DNA from: Acidobacteriota bacterium | GTDB lineage: Bacteria > Acidobacteriota > Vicinamibacteria > Vicinamibacterales > JACPPN01 | Length of the DNA: 40,645 nt | Direction: 5' to 3' | Assembly: GCA_016190995.1 (NCBI GenBank) | Contig: JACPPN010000396.1 | Location: 1 to 40,645, forward strand | In this document: one piece after another, positions 18,577 through 27,585 of the stretch | Numbering within the stretch: position 1 is the first letter of the stretch | Layout of the letters: the number at the start of each line of letters is the position of its first letter | The notes under the pieces: generated by a model | Database searches by the model: none | What the model was told of the DNA's origin: nothing | What the model saw: only the letters and a program-made list of their open reading frames with translations | Position numbers and translations under genes: made by a program

Positions 18577-19661
18577 GAGGAAGCCCGCCGGATGGACGTG
18601 ACGGCCCGAAGCGTCTCATCGGCCGCGCGCCCCCACGAATACGTCGAGAGCACCGCCCGGGCGTTTGCGCGCAACCGGGCTCTCAGGGCCGCATCATGCA
18701 TGGCGCTTTCGAGCGCACGGGCGGTGCCTTCCAGATCGCCCCGCTCGACGAAGAGGGCCGCATCACCGCACGTTTCCCGAGCGACCGGCGTATCCAGCAT
18801 CACGACCGGCACCCCTGCGCTCAGCGCTTCGAGCGGCGTAAAGCCAAACCCTTCGTATTCGGACAGGAAGACGAAAACCGCCGCCCGCGCGTAGAGATCG
18901 TTGAGCACTGACGAGTCGACATACGAGTAAAGCGTGACCCGCTCGCCCACACCCGCATCTCGAGCCATGGCGTCGAGATCCTGGTGCGGGACCGTGCGGT
19001 TCTCGCCCGCGATGGCGAGCCGCGCCTCCGGACGCCGCCGGGCCAGGAGCGCAAACGCCCGAATCAGATCCGGAACCCCTCGTCGATTGAAGATCGAGCC
19101 CGCAAAGAGCACGAGCGGTTCCGCCAGGGCTGTCGTCGGGGCGACTGCGGTCGTCACGCCGGGGTAAACAACCCGCACCTTTGCAGGAGCGATTGCAAGG
19201 TGCGTCACGATTTCCTGTTTGGAGAACTCAGTGTCGGTGAGGACGATCGCGGCCGCACGCGCCGAGGCTCCCGTCAGCCACCGACGTCGCAGTCCTTCCC
19301 GCCGCGTGAACCACTCGGGATGCGCGGCGAACGAGACGTCATGGACCGTAAGAGCGATGGGAACGCGCAGCCGCAGCGGCGCGGAGTAGCCGGGTGCAAA
19401 GAACACGTCGAGCGAGTCGTGCTCGGCCGCACGGCGGAGCGCCGTCTGTTCCCAGAGCGTCCCACCGGACCCTTCAATCGGCCGCAAGCCCAGTCGTTCG
19501 GAGGTCGTCATGTCCGGAGGTGGTAGCGTCGGCCCGTAGAGCAGGAATTCGTGCGCGGCCGCTTCCGGCATCACCTTCCATTCACGCAGCAGCGCATCAA
19601 GATAGCGGCCGACGCCCGTTGGTCGACCGGCGAGCTCGCGCGCATCGATGCCGATCCTCAT
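18573..19661 (-). CDS. Glycosyltransferase family 4 (GT-B)
   Basis: Protein of 362 residues, complete GT4 architecture. It opens MRIGIDARELAGRPTGVGRYL and contains ALTVHDVSF, then LTDTEFSKQEI. The C-terminal domain has LFAGSIFNRRGVPDLI and the donor motif SEYEGFGFTPLEALSAG. ATG 19661 is chosen because it gives the standard N-terminus and overlaps the upstream stop (ATGA). The open frame extends 40 codons further but is not family-like. Substrate unknown. Confidence 0.91.
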   Translation of the reverse strand: MRIGIDARELAGRPTGVGRYLDALLREWKVMPEAAAHEFLLYGPTLPPPDMTTSERLGLRPIEGSGGTLWEQTALRRAAEHDSLDVFFAPGYSAPLRLRVPIALTVHDVSFAAHPEWFTRREGLRRRWLTGASARAAAIVLTDTEFSKQEIVTHLAIAPAKVRVVYPGVTTAVAPTTALAEPLVLFAGSIFNRRGVPDLIRAFALLARRRPEARLAIAGENRTVPHQDLDAMARDAGVGERVTLYSYVDSSVLNDLYARAAVFVFLSEYEGFGFTPLEALSAGVPVVMLDTPVARETCGDAALFVERGDLEGTARALESAMHDAALRARLRANARAVLSTYSWGRAADETLRAVTSIRRASS

Positions 19662-20842
19662 GAGCGACCCGGCATGTGTACCTTCGACTCCTGACGAGCG
19701 GCCCCCGCGCCGGCTTTTCGCCTCCGTTCGTCGACCGCCAGCGCGTACGCCTCGAGCGCCGCCTTCGCCGACCTCTCCCATGAAAACTGCTTTGCCTGCA
19801 GGATGCCTCGGGCCGCAGAGGCATCCGCCAGCGCGTCATCATCGAGCATCCGTTCGATCGTGGACGCGAGCTCTTCCTCATCGTCCGGGTCGAAGAGCAG
19901 GCCGGCGTCATCGACGACCTCGGGAAGCGCGCCGCGTGACGAGGCCAGGACCGGCACCCCGATGGTCATTGCCTCGAGGGCCGGCAAGCCGAATCCTTCG
20001 TCATGCGAGGGAATGACGACGAGGGATGCGCCTGAGTAGATCGAGTAGCGCTGATCGTCGGGCACATACCCGAGAAACCGGATGTGGCCTTGTAGCGGCG
20101 GCCGACAAGCGGAGGCAGCCCACTGCTGGGCCTCGGGGGCGAATCCTCCCGCCAACACGAGGTCCGGCATCGAGTGACGCTTTGCCAGCAGGCGTTCATA
20201 GGCAGCGAGCAGGACGCCGATGTTCTTACGGGCCTCAATCGTTCCGACAAACAAAATGTACCCGCCATGGCCGGCTGGGCCGCGGGGAGGCCAGTCGGGC
20301 GCTCCCGGTGGGCACACAGCGAGTCGATGTGCTGGCACGCCGAGCTCTCGTTCCACTTCCGATGCGACGTGGCGCGAGGGAACCATGACAAGGTCTGCCC
20401 GCCTGGCGTGTTGTCGCGCGAGAAGCGGATAGTCGCGCCGGATCTCCGCGCGCGTCCGCTCGGGGTGGCGAAGGAAGTCCAGGTCGTGGACGGTTACCAC
20501 CTGCGCCGCTCGTCGAGCCGGCATCAGCAGGGGGTGGAGTGAATGAACGACGTCGAACCGGCCGCCGGCAACCAGCTCCGCCGGCGGCCAGCCCACCCGA
20601 TGCCAGAGGAAGTTCAACAGGCGAACCGGGATTCTCCGATCAATGACGGCAACGTGTGGGCCGAAAAAGGGTGGGCGGTCCCTCCAGGAGCTGGAGAAGA
20701 GGCTTATCGAGTCACGACCATCCGCCGCGGAGGGCAATGACTGTGAGACTAACTGACCGAGCGCCAGCGCAAGGTGATGGACGTACTCACCAACTCCGGT
20801 CCGCTGGCGGAGAGCCGGACGGTAATCGATGAGGATGCGCAC
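19658..20842 (-). CDS. Glycosyltransferase family 4 (GT-B), first gene of the minus-strand glycan operon
   Basis: Protein of 394 residues. RILIDYRPALRQRTGVGEYVHHL begins the acceptor domain (GTG start at 20842). VVTVHDLDFLRHPERT and VPSRHVASEVERELGV are typical of GT4. The C-terminal domain has FVGTIEARKNIGVLL and the donor motif SHDEGFGLPALEAMTIG. Being farthest upstream, it likely carries the promoter of the minus-strand cluster in the 166-base divergent gap with ugd. No ribosome-binding site is obvious. The basic C-terminal tail of about 25 residues is not conserved-looking. Substrate unknown. Confidence 0.9.
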   Translation of the reverse strand: MRILIDYRPALRQRTGVGEYVHHLALALGQLVSQSLPSAADGRDSISLFSSSWRDRPPFFGPHVAVIDRRIPVRLLNFLWHRVGWPPAELVAGGRFDVVHSLHPLLMPARRAAQVVTVHDLDFLRHPERTRAEIRRDYPLLARQHARRADLVMVPSRHVASEVERELGVPAHRLAVCPPGAPDWPPRGPAGHGGYILFVGTIEARKNIGVLLAAYERLLAKRHSMPDLVLAGGFAPEAQQWAASACRPPLQGHIRFLGYVPDDQRYSIYSGASLVVIPSHDEGFGLPALEAMTIGVPVLASSRGALPEVVDDAGLLFDPDDEEELASTIERMLDDDALADASAARGILQAKQFSWERSAKAALEAYALAVDERRRKAGAGAARQESKVHMPGRS

Positions 20843-20932
20843 GCTTGCAAGTCCGAAGGCTCGACGGTCAGGCGCATCCTAGCATACCCGCCCGGAGTGC
20901 GCGACGCTCCCAACCCCTTGTCCTTCAGTAGA

Positions 20933-20962
20933 TTGACCGTTCTTCTCGTCTCATGGTACCGT
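20933..20962 (+). promoter_or_regulatory. Weak candidate promoter for ugd
   Basis: TTGACC at 20933-20938, an 18-nt spacer and TACCGT at 20957-20962. The -35 is good but the -10 matches at only three positions. It lies in the divergent gap between the two halves of the glycan locus. A GAGGAG Shine-Dalgarno at 20993-20998 serves the ugd ATG. Confidence 0.3.
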
Positions 20963-21008
20963 TAGGGGTTTTTCAACCACCCGGTCGGGGTTGAGGAGTT
21001 GGAACAGG

Positions 21009-22307
21009 ATGAGAATCGCGGTCATAGGCACCGGGTACGTCGGTCTGGTGGTCGGCGCGTGCCTGGCTGAAAACGGAAACGACATCATCTGCGTCGACAA
21101 AGACGAGGCGAAGATCCGGGCTTTGCAACGCGGCAAGATGCCGATCTACGAGCCCGGCTTGGAAGAGCTGGTCCAGCGCAATCGGCACGAGAACCGGCTC
21201 ACCTTTACGACGGCGCTGGGTAAGGCGGTGCGCGCCGCCGAAGTCATCTTCATCGCGGTGGGGACGCCGGCGGACGAGGATGGATCGGCGGACCTTCAGC
21301 ACGTCCTCGGCGTCGCACGCGACATCGCCCGCGCGATGAACGGCTACAAGGTCATCGTCAACAAGAGCACGGTGCCCGTCGGCACGGCGGACCGGGTGCG
21401 CGAGGTCGTGCGGCGCGAGACGACCCACCCGTTCAGCGTGGTGAGCAACCCGGAGTTCTTGAAGCAGGGCGCGGCTATAGACGACTTCATGAAGCCGGAC
21501 CGCGTCGTCATCGGGGCCGAAGATCCGCGGTCAGCCGCGCTCCTGACCGAGCTGTACGCTCCGTTCACGCGCACCGGCGCCCCGATTATGGTGATGGACT
21601 GCGCGAGCGCCGAGCTGAGCAAGTACGCTGCCAACGCAATGCTGGCGACGCGCATCTCATTCATGAACGAGATGGCCAGCGTGTGCGAGCTCGTTGGCGC
21701 CGACGTCGATCAGGTCCGGAAGGCGATTGCCTCGGACACGCGAATCGGACATTCGTTCCTGTTCCCCGGCGTTGGCTACGGTGGCAGCTGCTTCCCCAAA
21801 GACGTCAAGGCGCTCATCAGGTTCTCGAAGGACAGATCGTACGAGTGCCGCATCCTCCAGGCGGTTGAAGCGGTCAATGAAGGGCAGAAGAGGCGACTGG
21901 TCGAAAAGATGCGCGCGCACTTCGACTCCTTGGAGGACAAGACGATTGCGATCTGGGGCCTGGCTTTTAAGCCGAAAACCGACGACATGCGCGAGGCGCC
22001 CGCTATCCCGGTCATCAACGCGCTGCTGGCGGCGGGCGCGAAGGTCCAGGCGTACGATCCGGAGGCGGAGGGAGTCGCGCGAACGATCTGGGGCGACCGG
22101 CTGCGGTTTGCCGACAAGAGCTACGAAGCGTTGACGGGCGCCGACGCGCTGGCGATCGTCACGGAGTGGCACGAATTTCGTGAGCCGGACTTCGCGAAGA
22201 TGCGGAAGCTGATGCGGCAGCCGATCATCTTCGATGGTCGCAATAACTACAAGCCGGAGCAGATGCGCGCGCAGGGTTTTACCTATCTGTCGATCGGGAG
22301 AAAGTAG
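21009..22307 (+). CDS. ugd: UDP-glucose 6-dehydrogenase
   Basis: NAD-dependent enzyme of 432 residues that oxidises UDP-glucose twice to UDP-glucuronate. The N-terminal Rossmann motif is IAVIGTGYVGLVVG. YEPGLEELV, the NKSTVPVGTADRV segment and NPEFLKQGAA are family hallmarks. The catalytic nucleophile is C261 in GGSCFPKD, and the C-terminal domain has WGLAFKPKTDDMREAP. The ATG at 21009 follows GAGGAG by ten bases and gives the exact family N-terminus. Its product is the substrate of the decarboxylase at 12857, linking both arms of the locus. galE starts within two bases of its stop. Confidence 0.97.
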   Translation: MRIAVIGTGYVGLVVGACLAENGNDIICVDKDEAKIRALQRGKMPIYEPGLEELVQRNRHENRLTFTTALGKAVRAAEVIFIAVGTPADEDGSADLQHVLGVARDIARAMNGYKVIVNKSTVPVGTADRVREVVRRETTHPFSVVSNPEFLKQGAAIDDFMKPDRVVIGAEDPRSAALLTELYAPFTRTGAPIMVMDCASAELSKYAANAMLATRISFMNEMASVCELVGADVDQVRKAIASDTRIGHSFLFPGVGYGGSCFPKDVKALIRFSKDRSYECRILQAVEAVNEGQKRRLVEKMRAHFDSLEDKTIAIWGLAFKPKTDDMREAPAIPVINALLAAGAKVQAYDPEAEGVARTIWGDRLRFADKSYEALTGADALAIVTEWHEFREPDFAKMRKLMRQPIIFDGRNNYKPEQMRAQGFTYLSIGRK

Positions 22308-22308
22308 T

Positions 22309-23307
22309 CTGGCGACGGTGCTCGTCACCGGCGGTGCCGGCTATATTGGCAGTCACACCGTCAAGGCGCTCGGCGCGGCAGGTCACCACGTCATCGTCTT
22401 CGACAATTTTTCGGCAGGCCACGCGCAGGCGATTCGCCGGGCGGCGGTCGTCGTGGGCGACGTTTGCGACGGGGACGCCGTGTATCGGGCGCTCGTGGAG
22501 CACCGCGTCACGGCGGTCCTGCACTTCGCGGCGTGGCTGTCGGTGGCGGACTCGGTGCGGGATCCCGCCGGGTACTACGCGAACAACGTCGGAGGCGCCC
22601 TGAGCGTGCTTGGCGCGATGGCGCGCGCGTCGGTTCGAGTGCTCGTCTTCTCGTCGACCGCGGCCGTCTACGGCCGGCCGGTCGAAACGCCAATCTCCGA
22701 GGACCATCCAACGCAGCCGATCAACCCGTACGGCGAGACGAAGCTTGCCGTCGAACGCGCTCTGCCGTACTTCTGTCGCGCGTACGGGCTCGAGGCAACC
22801 TCGTTGCGATACTTCAACGCGGCGGGAGCCGATCCCGACGGAACGCTGGGGGAAGATCACCGACCCGAGATTCATCTGATTCCGCGCGCAATCGAGGCCG
22901 CGCTGGGCGGTCCGGCGCTCGACGTGTTTGGCGAAGACTACGACACACCGGACGGTACGTGTCTTCGCGACTACGTCCACGTCAGCGATGTGGCGGACGC
23001 GCACGTCCTCGCTCTGGGGGCGCGGAACGAGCCGGCCTCAGTCATGGTCTTCAACGTCGGGAATGCCCGACCACATTCGGTGCGGGAGGTCATTGCTGTC
23101 GTGGAGCGCGTCGCTCGCCGGCCGGTGCCCTGGCGGGGCGCGCCGCGGCGCGCAGGCGATCCGGCGGTGCTGTATGCCTCGAACGCCAAGATCTCGCGGG
23201 AACTCGGCTGGACGCCGCGTTTCGCGGATCTGGAGAGCATGGTCGAGACGGCGTGGCGCTGGCGGCGCGATCACCCGCACGGCTACCAGAACGGATCGGC
23301 CTCTTGA
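22309..23307 (+). CDS. galE: UDP-glucose 4-epimerase
   Basis: SDR epimerase of about 332 residues that interconverts UDP-glucose and UDP-galactose. VLVTGGAGYIGSH binds NAD, FSSTAAVYG supplies the catalytic Ser/Thr, NPYGETK the YxxxK pair, and RYFNAAGADPDG is a GalE signature. The start codon is unusual. GTG at 22318 would lie 17 bases from the GGGAG at 22296-22300. CTG at 22309 sits eight bases from it and restores the usual N-terminal spacing, so I place the start there. An ATG at 22234 would add 25 residues that overlap ugd and look unlike the family. Translational coupling with ugd is likely. Confidence 0.93.
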   Translation: MATVLVTGGAGYIGSHTVKALGAAGHHVIVFDNFSAGHAQAIRRAAVVVGDVCDGDAVYRALVEHRVTAVLHFAAWLSVADSVRDPAGYYANNVGGALSVLGAMARASVRVLVFSSTAAVYGRPVETPISEDHPTQPINPYGETKLAVERALPYFCRAYGLEATSLRYFNAAGADPDGTLGEDHRPEIHLIPRAIEAALGGPALDVFGEDYDTPDGTCLRDYVHVSDVADAHVLALGARNEPASVMVFNVGNARPHSVREVIAVVERVARRPVPWRGAPRRAGDPAVLYASNAKISRELGWTPRFADLESMVETAWRWRRDHPHGYQNGSAS

Positions 23308-24020
23308 GCGCGCAGCGTGCCCGCGAGCCCCTCGACAATCCGCTGCTGTCTGTCGTCATGCCCGTGTTCAACGAGTGTGAGACGATCGAGGACATCATCC
23401 GGCGCGTCCTGGCGGTGCCGCTGCGGATCGAGCTCGTCGTCGTCGACGATGGATCGACGGATGGGACGCGGGAGACGCTCGTCAGGCTGAACGAGGCGCC
23501 GCGATTCAAGCTGGTGCTTCAGCCGCAGAACCAGGGCAAGGGCGCCGCGCTCCGCCGAGGCCTTCAGGAGATCACCGGCGACATCGTCGTGATCCAGGAT
23601 GCGGACCTGGAGTACTCTCCAGAGGAATATCCGCAGCTCATCGAGCTCATCTGCCAGGGCCGGGCGGACGTCGTGTTCGGATCGCGGTTCCTTGGCCGGC
23701 ACCGGGCGTTCCTCTTCTCCCACTATGCGGGCAACCGGTTCCTGACGTTTCTCACCAACGTGCTCTACAACACGATGCTGAGCGACATGGAAACCTGCTA
23801 CAAAGTGATGCGCCGCGGGGTGATCCAGTCGATGCGGCTGCGGTCGAACGGCTTCGAGATCGAGCCCGAGCTCACCGCGAAGATTTTCAAGCGAGGGTAC
23901 CGCGTCTACGAAATCCCCATCACCTACGATGGGCGTGGCTACGAAGAAGGCAAGAAGATCACCTGGCGTGACGGGTTGCGCGCGCTCTGGGCGCTCCTCA
24001 AGTACCGATTCATCGAGTGA
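23304..24020 (+). CDS. Glycosyltransferase family 2, DPM1-like
   Basis: Protein of 238 residues resembling polyprenyl- or dolichol-phosphate hexosyltransferases. LLSVVMPVFNECETIEDII begins the GT-A fold, then VVVDDGSTDGT, NQGKGAALRRGL, the metal motif QDADLEYSP, VFGSRFLG and the C-terminal EIPITYDGR. Such enzymes load mannose or glucose onto lipid phosphate for later membrane transfer. No C-terminal membrane helices are seen. The start is TTG at 23304, overlapping the galE stop (TTGA); there is no in-frame ATG before the core domain. The next gene overlaps its stop as well. Confidence 0.88.
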   Translation: MSAQRAREPLDNPLLSVVMPVFNECETIEDIIRRVLAVPLRIELVVVDDGSTDGTRETLVRLNEAPRFKLVLQPQNQGKGAALRRGLQEITGDIVVIQDADLEYSPEEYPQLIELICQGRADVVFGSRFLGRHRAFLFSHYAGNRFLTFLTNVLYNTMLSDMETCYKVMRRGVIQSMRLRSNGFEIEPELTAKIFKRGYRVYEIPITYDGRGYEEGKKITWRDGLRALWALLKYRFIE

Positions 24021-25774
24021 ATCCCTACCTTCGGCTGCTTCGTTACGCGCGTCCGTACCGGATCCGCTTTGCCCTAGCGATCGCCGCCATGCTGATGTAC
24101 GCGGGCGCGGATGCCGGCCTCGCGTACATGATCAAGCCCATCATCGACGAGGTGCTGCGCCATCGCGAGCGACTGGGGATGGTGGCGACCTTCATCGTGA
24201 CGTTCTATGTCATGAAAGGGCTCGGGGCGTACTTCTCCGGCTTTCTGATGACCGATGTCGGACAGCGCGTCGTGAGGGATCTGCGGAACGAGCTGTTCCA
24301 TCACACGATCGGCCAGTCGGCGGGATTCTTCGCGCGCCGGACGACCGGGCAGTTGATGTCGCGCATCATGAACGACGTCAGCCAGGTCCAGCATGCCGTG
24401 TCGGAGACCGTCGGCGACCTGCTGCGCGAATCGCTGGCGCTCGTCGGCTACTCGGCGCTGCTCTACTACTACGACGCGCGGCTCGCGCTCGTCTGCATGA
24501 CGGGGGCGCCGCTCATCCTGTATCCGCTGGTGCGGCTGGGGCAGCGGATCCGGCGGACCACGCGGCGAAGCCAGGAACAGCTCGAGTACCTCTCGCACCT
24601 AACCGCGGAGGCCTTCACCGGCCATCGCATTGTCAAGGCGTTTGGCAGCGAGCGGCGGGAGGCAGAGCGGTTCGGCCGCGCGACGCATCAGCTGTACCGC
24701 ACGAACATGAAGGTGACGAGCGCGCTGGCCGCGCTTCCGCCCCTGATGGAGCTCCTAGGCGGCTTCGGCATCATCGCGGCGCTGTGGTACGGCACGCGAC
24801 AGATCGCCACGGGCGGTCTCACGCCCGGGGAGTTCGTCGCATTCATCTTCGCGGCGTTCATGATGTACGGACCGGTCAAGAAGCTGAGCCGTGTCAACGC
24901 CAGCCTGCAGCAGGCACGCGCGGCCGCCGATCGTATTTTCGAGATCCTCGATCTCCACACCGAGGTCCACGATCGACCGGGGGCTGTCCCGCTCGCGCCG
25001 CTCAGCGACGTCATCGAGTTCCGAAGCGTCGGGTTCCGCTATCAGGATGGCGGCCGCCATCCCATTCTTCGTAACGTCTCGTTCAGGGTCGGGGCGGGCC
25101 AGATGGTCGCCATCGTCGGGCTGAGCGGCGCGGGCAAGACGACGCTCGTGAACCTCATTCCACGGTTCTACGACGTGACCGAGGGTTCAATTTCGATCGA
25201 TGGCACCGACATCCGCGCCGTGACGCTCAGCTCGCTGCGCGCCCAGTTCGGGATGGTGACGCAGGAGACGGTGCTGTGCGTCGACACGATCGCCAACAAC
25301 ATCGCGTACGGATCGCCGTCGGCCTCGCTCGCCGAAATCGAGGGGGCGGCGCGCGCCGCACATGCCGACGAGTTCGTCCAGGTGCTGCCGGAATGCTATC
25401 GCACCCGGATCGGCGAGCGGGGGCAGCGGCTATCGGGCGGCCAGCGTCAGCGGCTTGCGATTGCGCGGGCGCTCCTCAAGAACTCGCCGATTCTCATTCT
25501 CGACGAAGCGACCTCGTCACTCGACGCCGAGTCGGAGCTGCTCGTTCAGGATGCACTCGCAAACCTGATGCTCAATCGAACCTCCTTCGTGATCGCGCAT
25601 CGGCTCTCGACGGTGCGCCGGGCGGACGCTATCATCGTCCTCGAGCGGGGGTCGGTTGTGGAAATCGGCCGGCACGAGGAGCTGCTGGCGAGGTCAGGCG
25701 GCGTCTACGCGAAGCTGTACGCCCTGCAACTGTTGGGCGCCGATCAGGTGGAGGTCAACCCGCACCCGTCATGA
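24017..25774 (+). CDS. MsbA-like ABC exporter (membrane and ATPase domains fused)
   Basis: ABC half-transporter of 585 residues. Six hydrophobic helices occupy about residues 15-310. The nucleotide-binding domain has Walker A GLSGAGKT (368-375), signature LSGGQRQR, Walker B ILILDEATSSLD and the H-loop AHRLST. It would work as a homodimer flipping a lipid-linked substrate across the inner membrane. The closest family is MsbA (lipid A flippase), but in this setting a role in exporting a lipid-linked glycan is equally possible. The start is GTG at 24017, overlapping the previous stop. yicC overlaps its own stop, so this gene ties the glycan locus to the housekeeping run. Confidence 0.9.
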   Translation: MNPYLRLLRYARPYRIRFALAIAAMLMYAGADAGLAYMIKPIIDEVLRHRERLGMVATFIVTFYVMKGLGAYFSGFLMTDVGQRVVRDLRNELFHHTIGQSAGFFARRTTGQLMSRIMNDVSQVQHAVSETVGDLLRESLALVGYSALLYYYDARLALVCMTGAPLILYPLVRLGQRIRRTTRRSQEQLEYLSHLTAEAFTGHRIVKAFGSERREAERFGRATHQLYRTNMKVTSALAALPPLMELLGGFGIIAALWYGTRQIATGGLTPGEFVAFIFAAFMMYGPVKKLSRVNASLQQARAAADRIFEILDLHTEVHDRPGAVPLAPLSDVIEFRSVGFRYQDGGRHPILRNVSFRVGAGQMVAIVGLSGAGKTTLVNLIPRFYDVTEGSISIDGTDIRAVTLSSLRAQFGMVTQETVLCVDTIANNIAYGSPSASLAEIEGAARAAHADEFVQVLPECYRTRIGERGQRLSGGQRQRLAIARALLKNSPILILDEATSSLDAESELLVQDALANLMLNRTSFVIAHRLSTVRRADAIIVLERGSVVEIGRHEELLARSGGVYAKLYALQLLGADQVEVNPHPS

Positions 25775-26664
25775 TCAAGTCGATGACCGGCTTCGCGTCG
25801 CTCACGCGCGAGCACGACCTCGCGACGATTGGGGTCACCGTGAGGGCCGTGAACCATCGATACCTGGACCTGCAGGTGCGGGTCCCTCCGGTGGTCGGCG
25901 AGTCGGAGGCCGCCATTCGATCGCAGGTGCAGCGGCACCTGGCGCGCGGACGGGTCGAAATCGGGCTGTCGATCCAGCTTCGAGGGCCCGGCGCCGTGGA
26001 CGTGGATTTGAACGAATCGCTCGTCAACGCGCTGGGATCAGCGCTCAATCGCGCACGCGAGGCGGGGCTGGTCACGGGCGGCCTCACGGCCGGGGACCTC
26101 CTGCGGTTCCCGCAAGCGCTCGCGTTTCGCGAGCGGCCCGCGGTGCTCGAGGAGCCCGATCAGGCGCATCTCCGCGAGCTCATCACCCAGGCGGTGGAGC
26201 AGGTGCTCGAGGATCTCGATGCGATGCGTGCCCGCGAAGGCGGATATCTGCGCTCGGACCTCGAGGCCCGTCGGGCGATCTTGGGCGAGCTGATGGCCGA
26301 GATCGAGTCGGCCGCGACAGAGGGCGCGGCGAATCTCCGCGTCAGGCTCGACGCACGCGTTTCTGAGCTGGCGCTCGACGCGCGGATCGAGCCGACGTTG
26401 ATCGCGCAGGAAATCGTGCGCGTCGTCTCCCGCTCGGACATCAGCGAAGAGACGGCGCGGTTCAAGGCACATCTCGACCACTGGACGACGCTCACCGACT
26501 CGCGCGAGCCGTGCGGACGCAAGCTCGATTTCCTGCTGCAGGAGATGAATCGGGAGGTGAACACCATCGGCGCCAAAGCCGAAGGCGTGCGAGTCTCGGC
26601 GCTCATCGTCGCCACCAAGGCGGAATTGGAGAAGATGCGCGAGCAGGTGCAGAATGTCGAGTGA
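25771..26664 (+). CDS. YicC family protein
   Basis: Protein of 297 residues of the YicC/YloC family, reported as endoribonucleases. The N-terminus MIKSMTGFASLTRE and VNHRYLDLQVR are diagnostic. The C-terminal DUF1732 part carries RKLDFLLQEMNREVNTIGAKA, another signature. The ATG overlaps the stop of the ABC transporter (ATGA). Placement directly before gmk is the classic bacterial arrangement. Full length, no anomalies. Confidence 0.94.
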   Translation: MIKSMTGFASLTREHDLATIGVTVRAVNHRYLDLQVRVPPVVGESEAAIRSQVQRHLARGRVEIGLSIQLRGPGAVDVDLNESLVNALGSALNRAREAGLVTGGLTAGDLLRFPQALAFRERPAVLEEPDQAHLRELITQAVEQVLEDLDAMRAREGGYLRSDLEARRAILGELMAEIESAATEGAANLRVRLDARVSELALDARIEPTLIAQEIVRVVSRSDISEETARFKAHLDHWTTLTDSREPCGRKLDFLLQEMNREVNTIGAKAEGVRVSALIVATKAELEKMREQVQNVE

Positions 26665-26679
26665 CGCGGTCGGGATGCG

Positions 26680-27315
26680 ATGAGAGGCCTGCTGTTCGTC
26701 GTGTCGGCCCCCTCAGGAACCGGAAAAACGACCCTCGTCGAACGCCTCGTCGAGATCGTCCCCAATCTCACGATGTCGCGCTCGTACACGAGCCGGGCAG
26801 CGCGTGAGGGCGAAGCCGACGGGGTCGACTATAATTTCATCAACCGCCAGCGCTTCGAGGAGATGATCCACTGCGGCGAGTTTCTCGAGTGGGCGGACGT
26901 CTTCGGCAATCTCTACGGCACCTGTCTCTCGGACACCGAGCGGCATCTCGAGGCGGGCCGCGATCTCGTCCTCGTGATTGACGTCCAGGGCGCCCGGCAG
27001 GTGCGGCGGCAGGGACGGGAGAGGATCGCGATTTTCGTGCTGCCGCCCTCGCCTGACATCCTCGAGCGGCGGCTGCGCGGGCGCAGCAAGGATTCGGAGG
27101 AGGCGATTCGTCGGCGCCTGGCCGTCGCCCGCCAGGAAATCACGGCCTTCGAAGAGTACGACTACGTGGTGGTGAACGACGAATTCGACGCCTGCGTCGA
27201 ACGCCTGGGCGCGATTGTGCTGGCCGAGCGCGCCCGGCTTGCCGTGGCCCGTCGGCCGGCCGAGGAGATCGTCGAGCGGTTTCGCGCGGCGCCAGCCACC
27301 GACGTGACCCGGTAG
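26680..27315 (+). CDS. gmk: Guanylate kinase
   Basis: Enzyme of 211 residues that phosphorylates GMP to GDP. The P-loop SAPSGTGKTT lies at 9-18. SRAAREGEADGVDYNFI is the GMP-binding region (usual form has TTR and PGE). EWADVFGNLYGT and LVIDVQGARQVR follow, and the lid has RRLRGRSKDSEE. The ATG is 16 bases after the yicC stop. Order yicC-gmk-rpoZ-coaBC is widely conserved. Confidence 0.95.
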   Translation: MRGLLFVVSAPSGTGKTTLVERLVEIVPNLTMSRSYTSRAAREGEADGVDYNFINRQRFEEMIHCGEFLEWADVFGNLYGTCLSDTERHLEAGRDLVLVIDVQGARQVRRQGRERIAIFVLPPSPDILERRLRGRSKDSEEAIRRRLAVARQEITAFEEYDYVVVNDEFDACVERLGAIVLAERARLAVARRPAEEIVERFRAAPATDVTR

Positions 27316-27382
27316 ATGTCACGACACATGGATCGGTCGTTCAATGCTCTCGGCAATCGTGGTTATCGAAAGGAAGGTGAAC

Positions 27383-27565
27383 GTGATTGATCGCAGTCAG
27401 CTGTCCAATGCTTTCGAGTTCGTAACCGTGGCGAGCGCGCGCGCGAAGCAGTTGCTGCGCGGATGTACCCCGCGCGTGGAGAGCACGGCGAAACCGGTGC
27501 GTACCGCGCAGCGCGAGGTCATCACGGGCCGCGTCCGCAAGGTGGAAGAAGAACCGAGCCGGTAG
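27383..27565 (+). CDS. rpoZ: RNA polymerase omega subunit
   Basis: Small protein of 60 residues. Omega helps fold and assemble the beta' subunit of RNA polymerase. The core FEFVTVASARAKQLLRGCTPRVE matches the conserved omega helix region. The start is uncertain among in-frame GTG at 27377, GTG at 27383 and ATG at 27344. I choose 27383 because AGGAAG lies six bases upstream and the protein then begins MIDRSQ. The position between gmk and coaBC supports the assignment. Confidence 0.85.
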   Translation: MIDRSQLSNAFEFVTVASARAKQLLRGCTPRVESTAKPVRTAQREVITGRVRKVEEEPSR

Positions 27566-27585
27566 CGAAGACCCGAAGGGAAACG

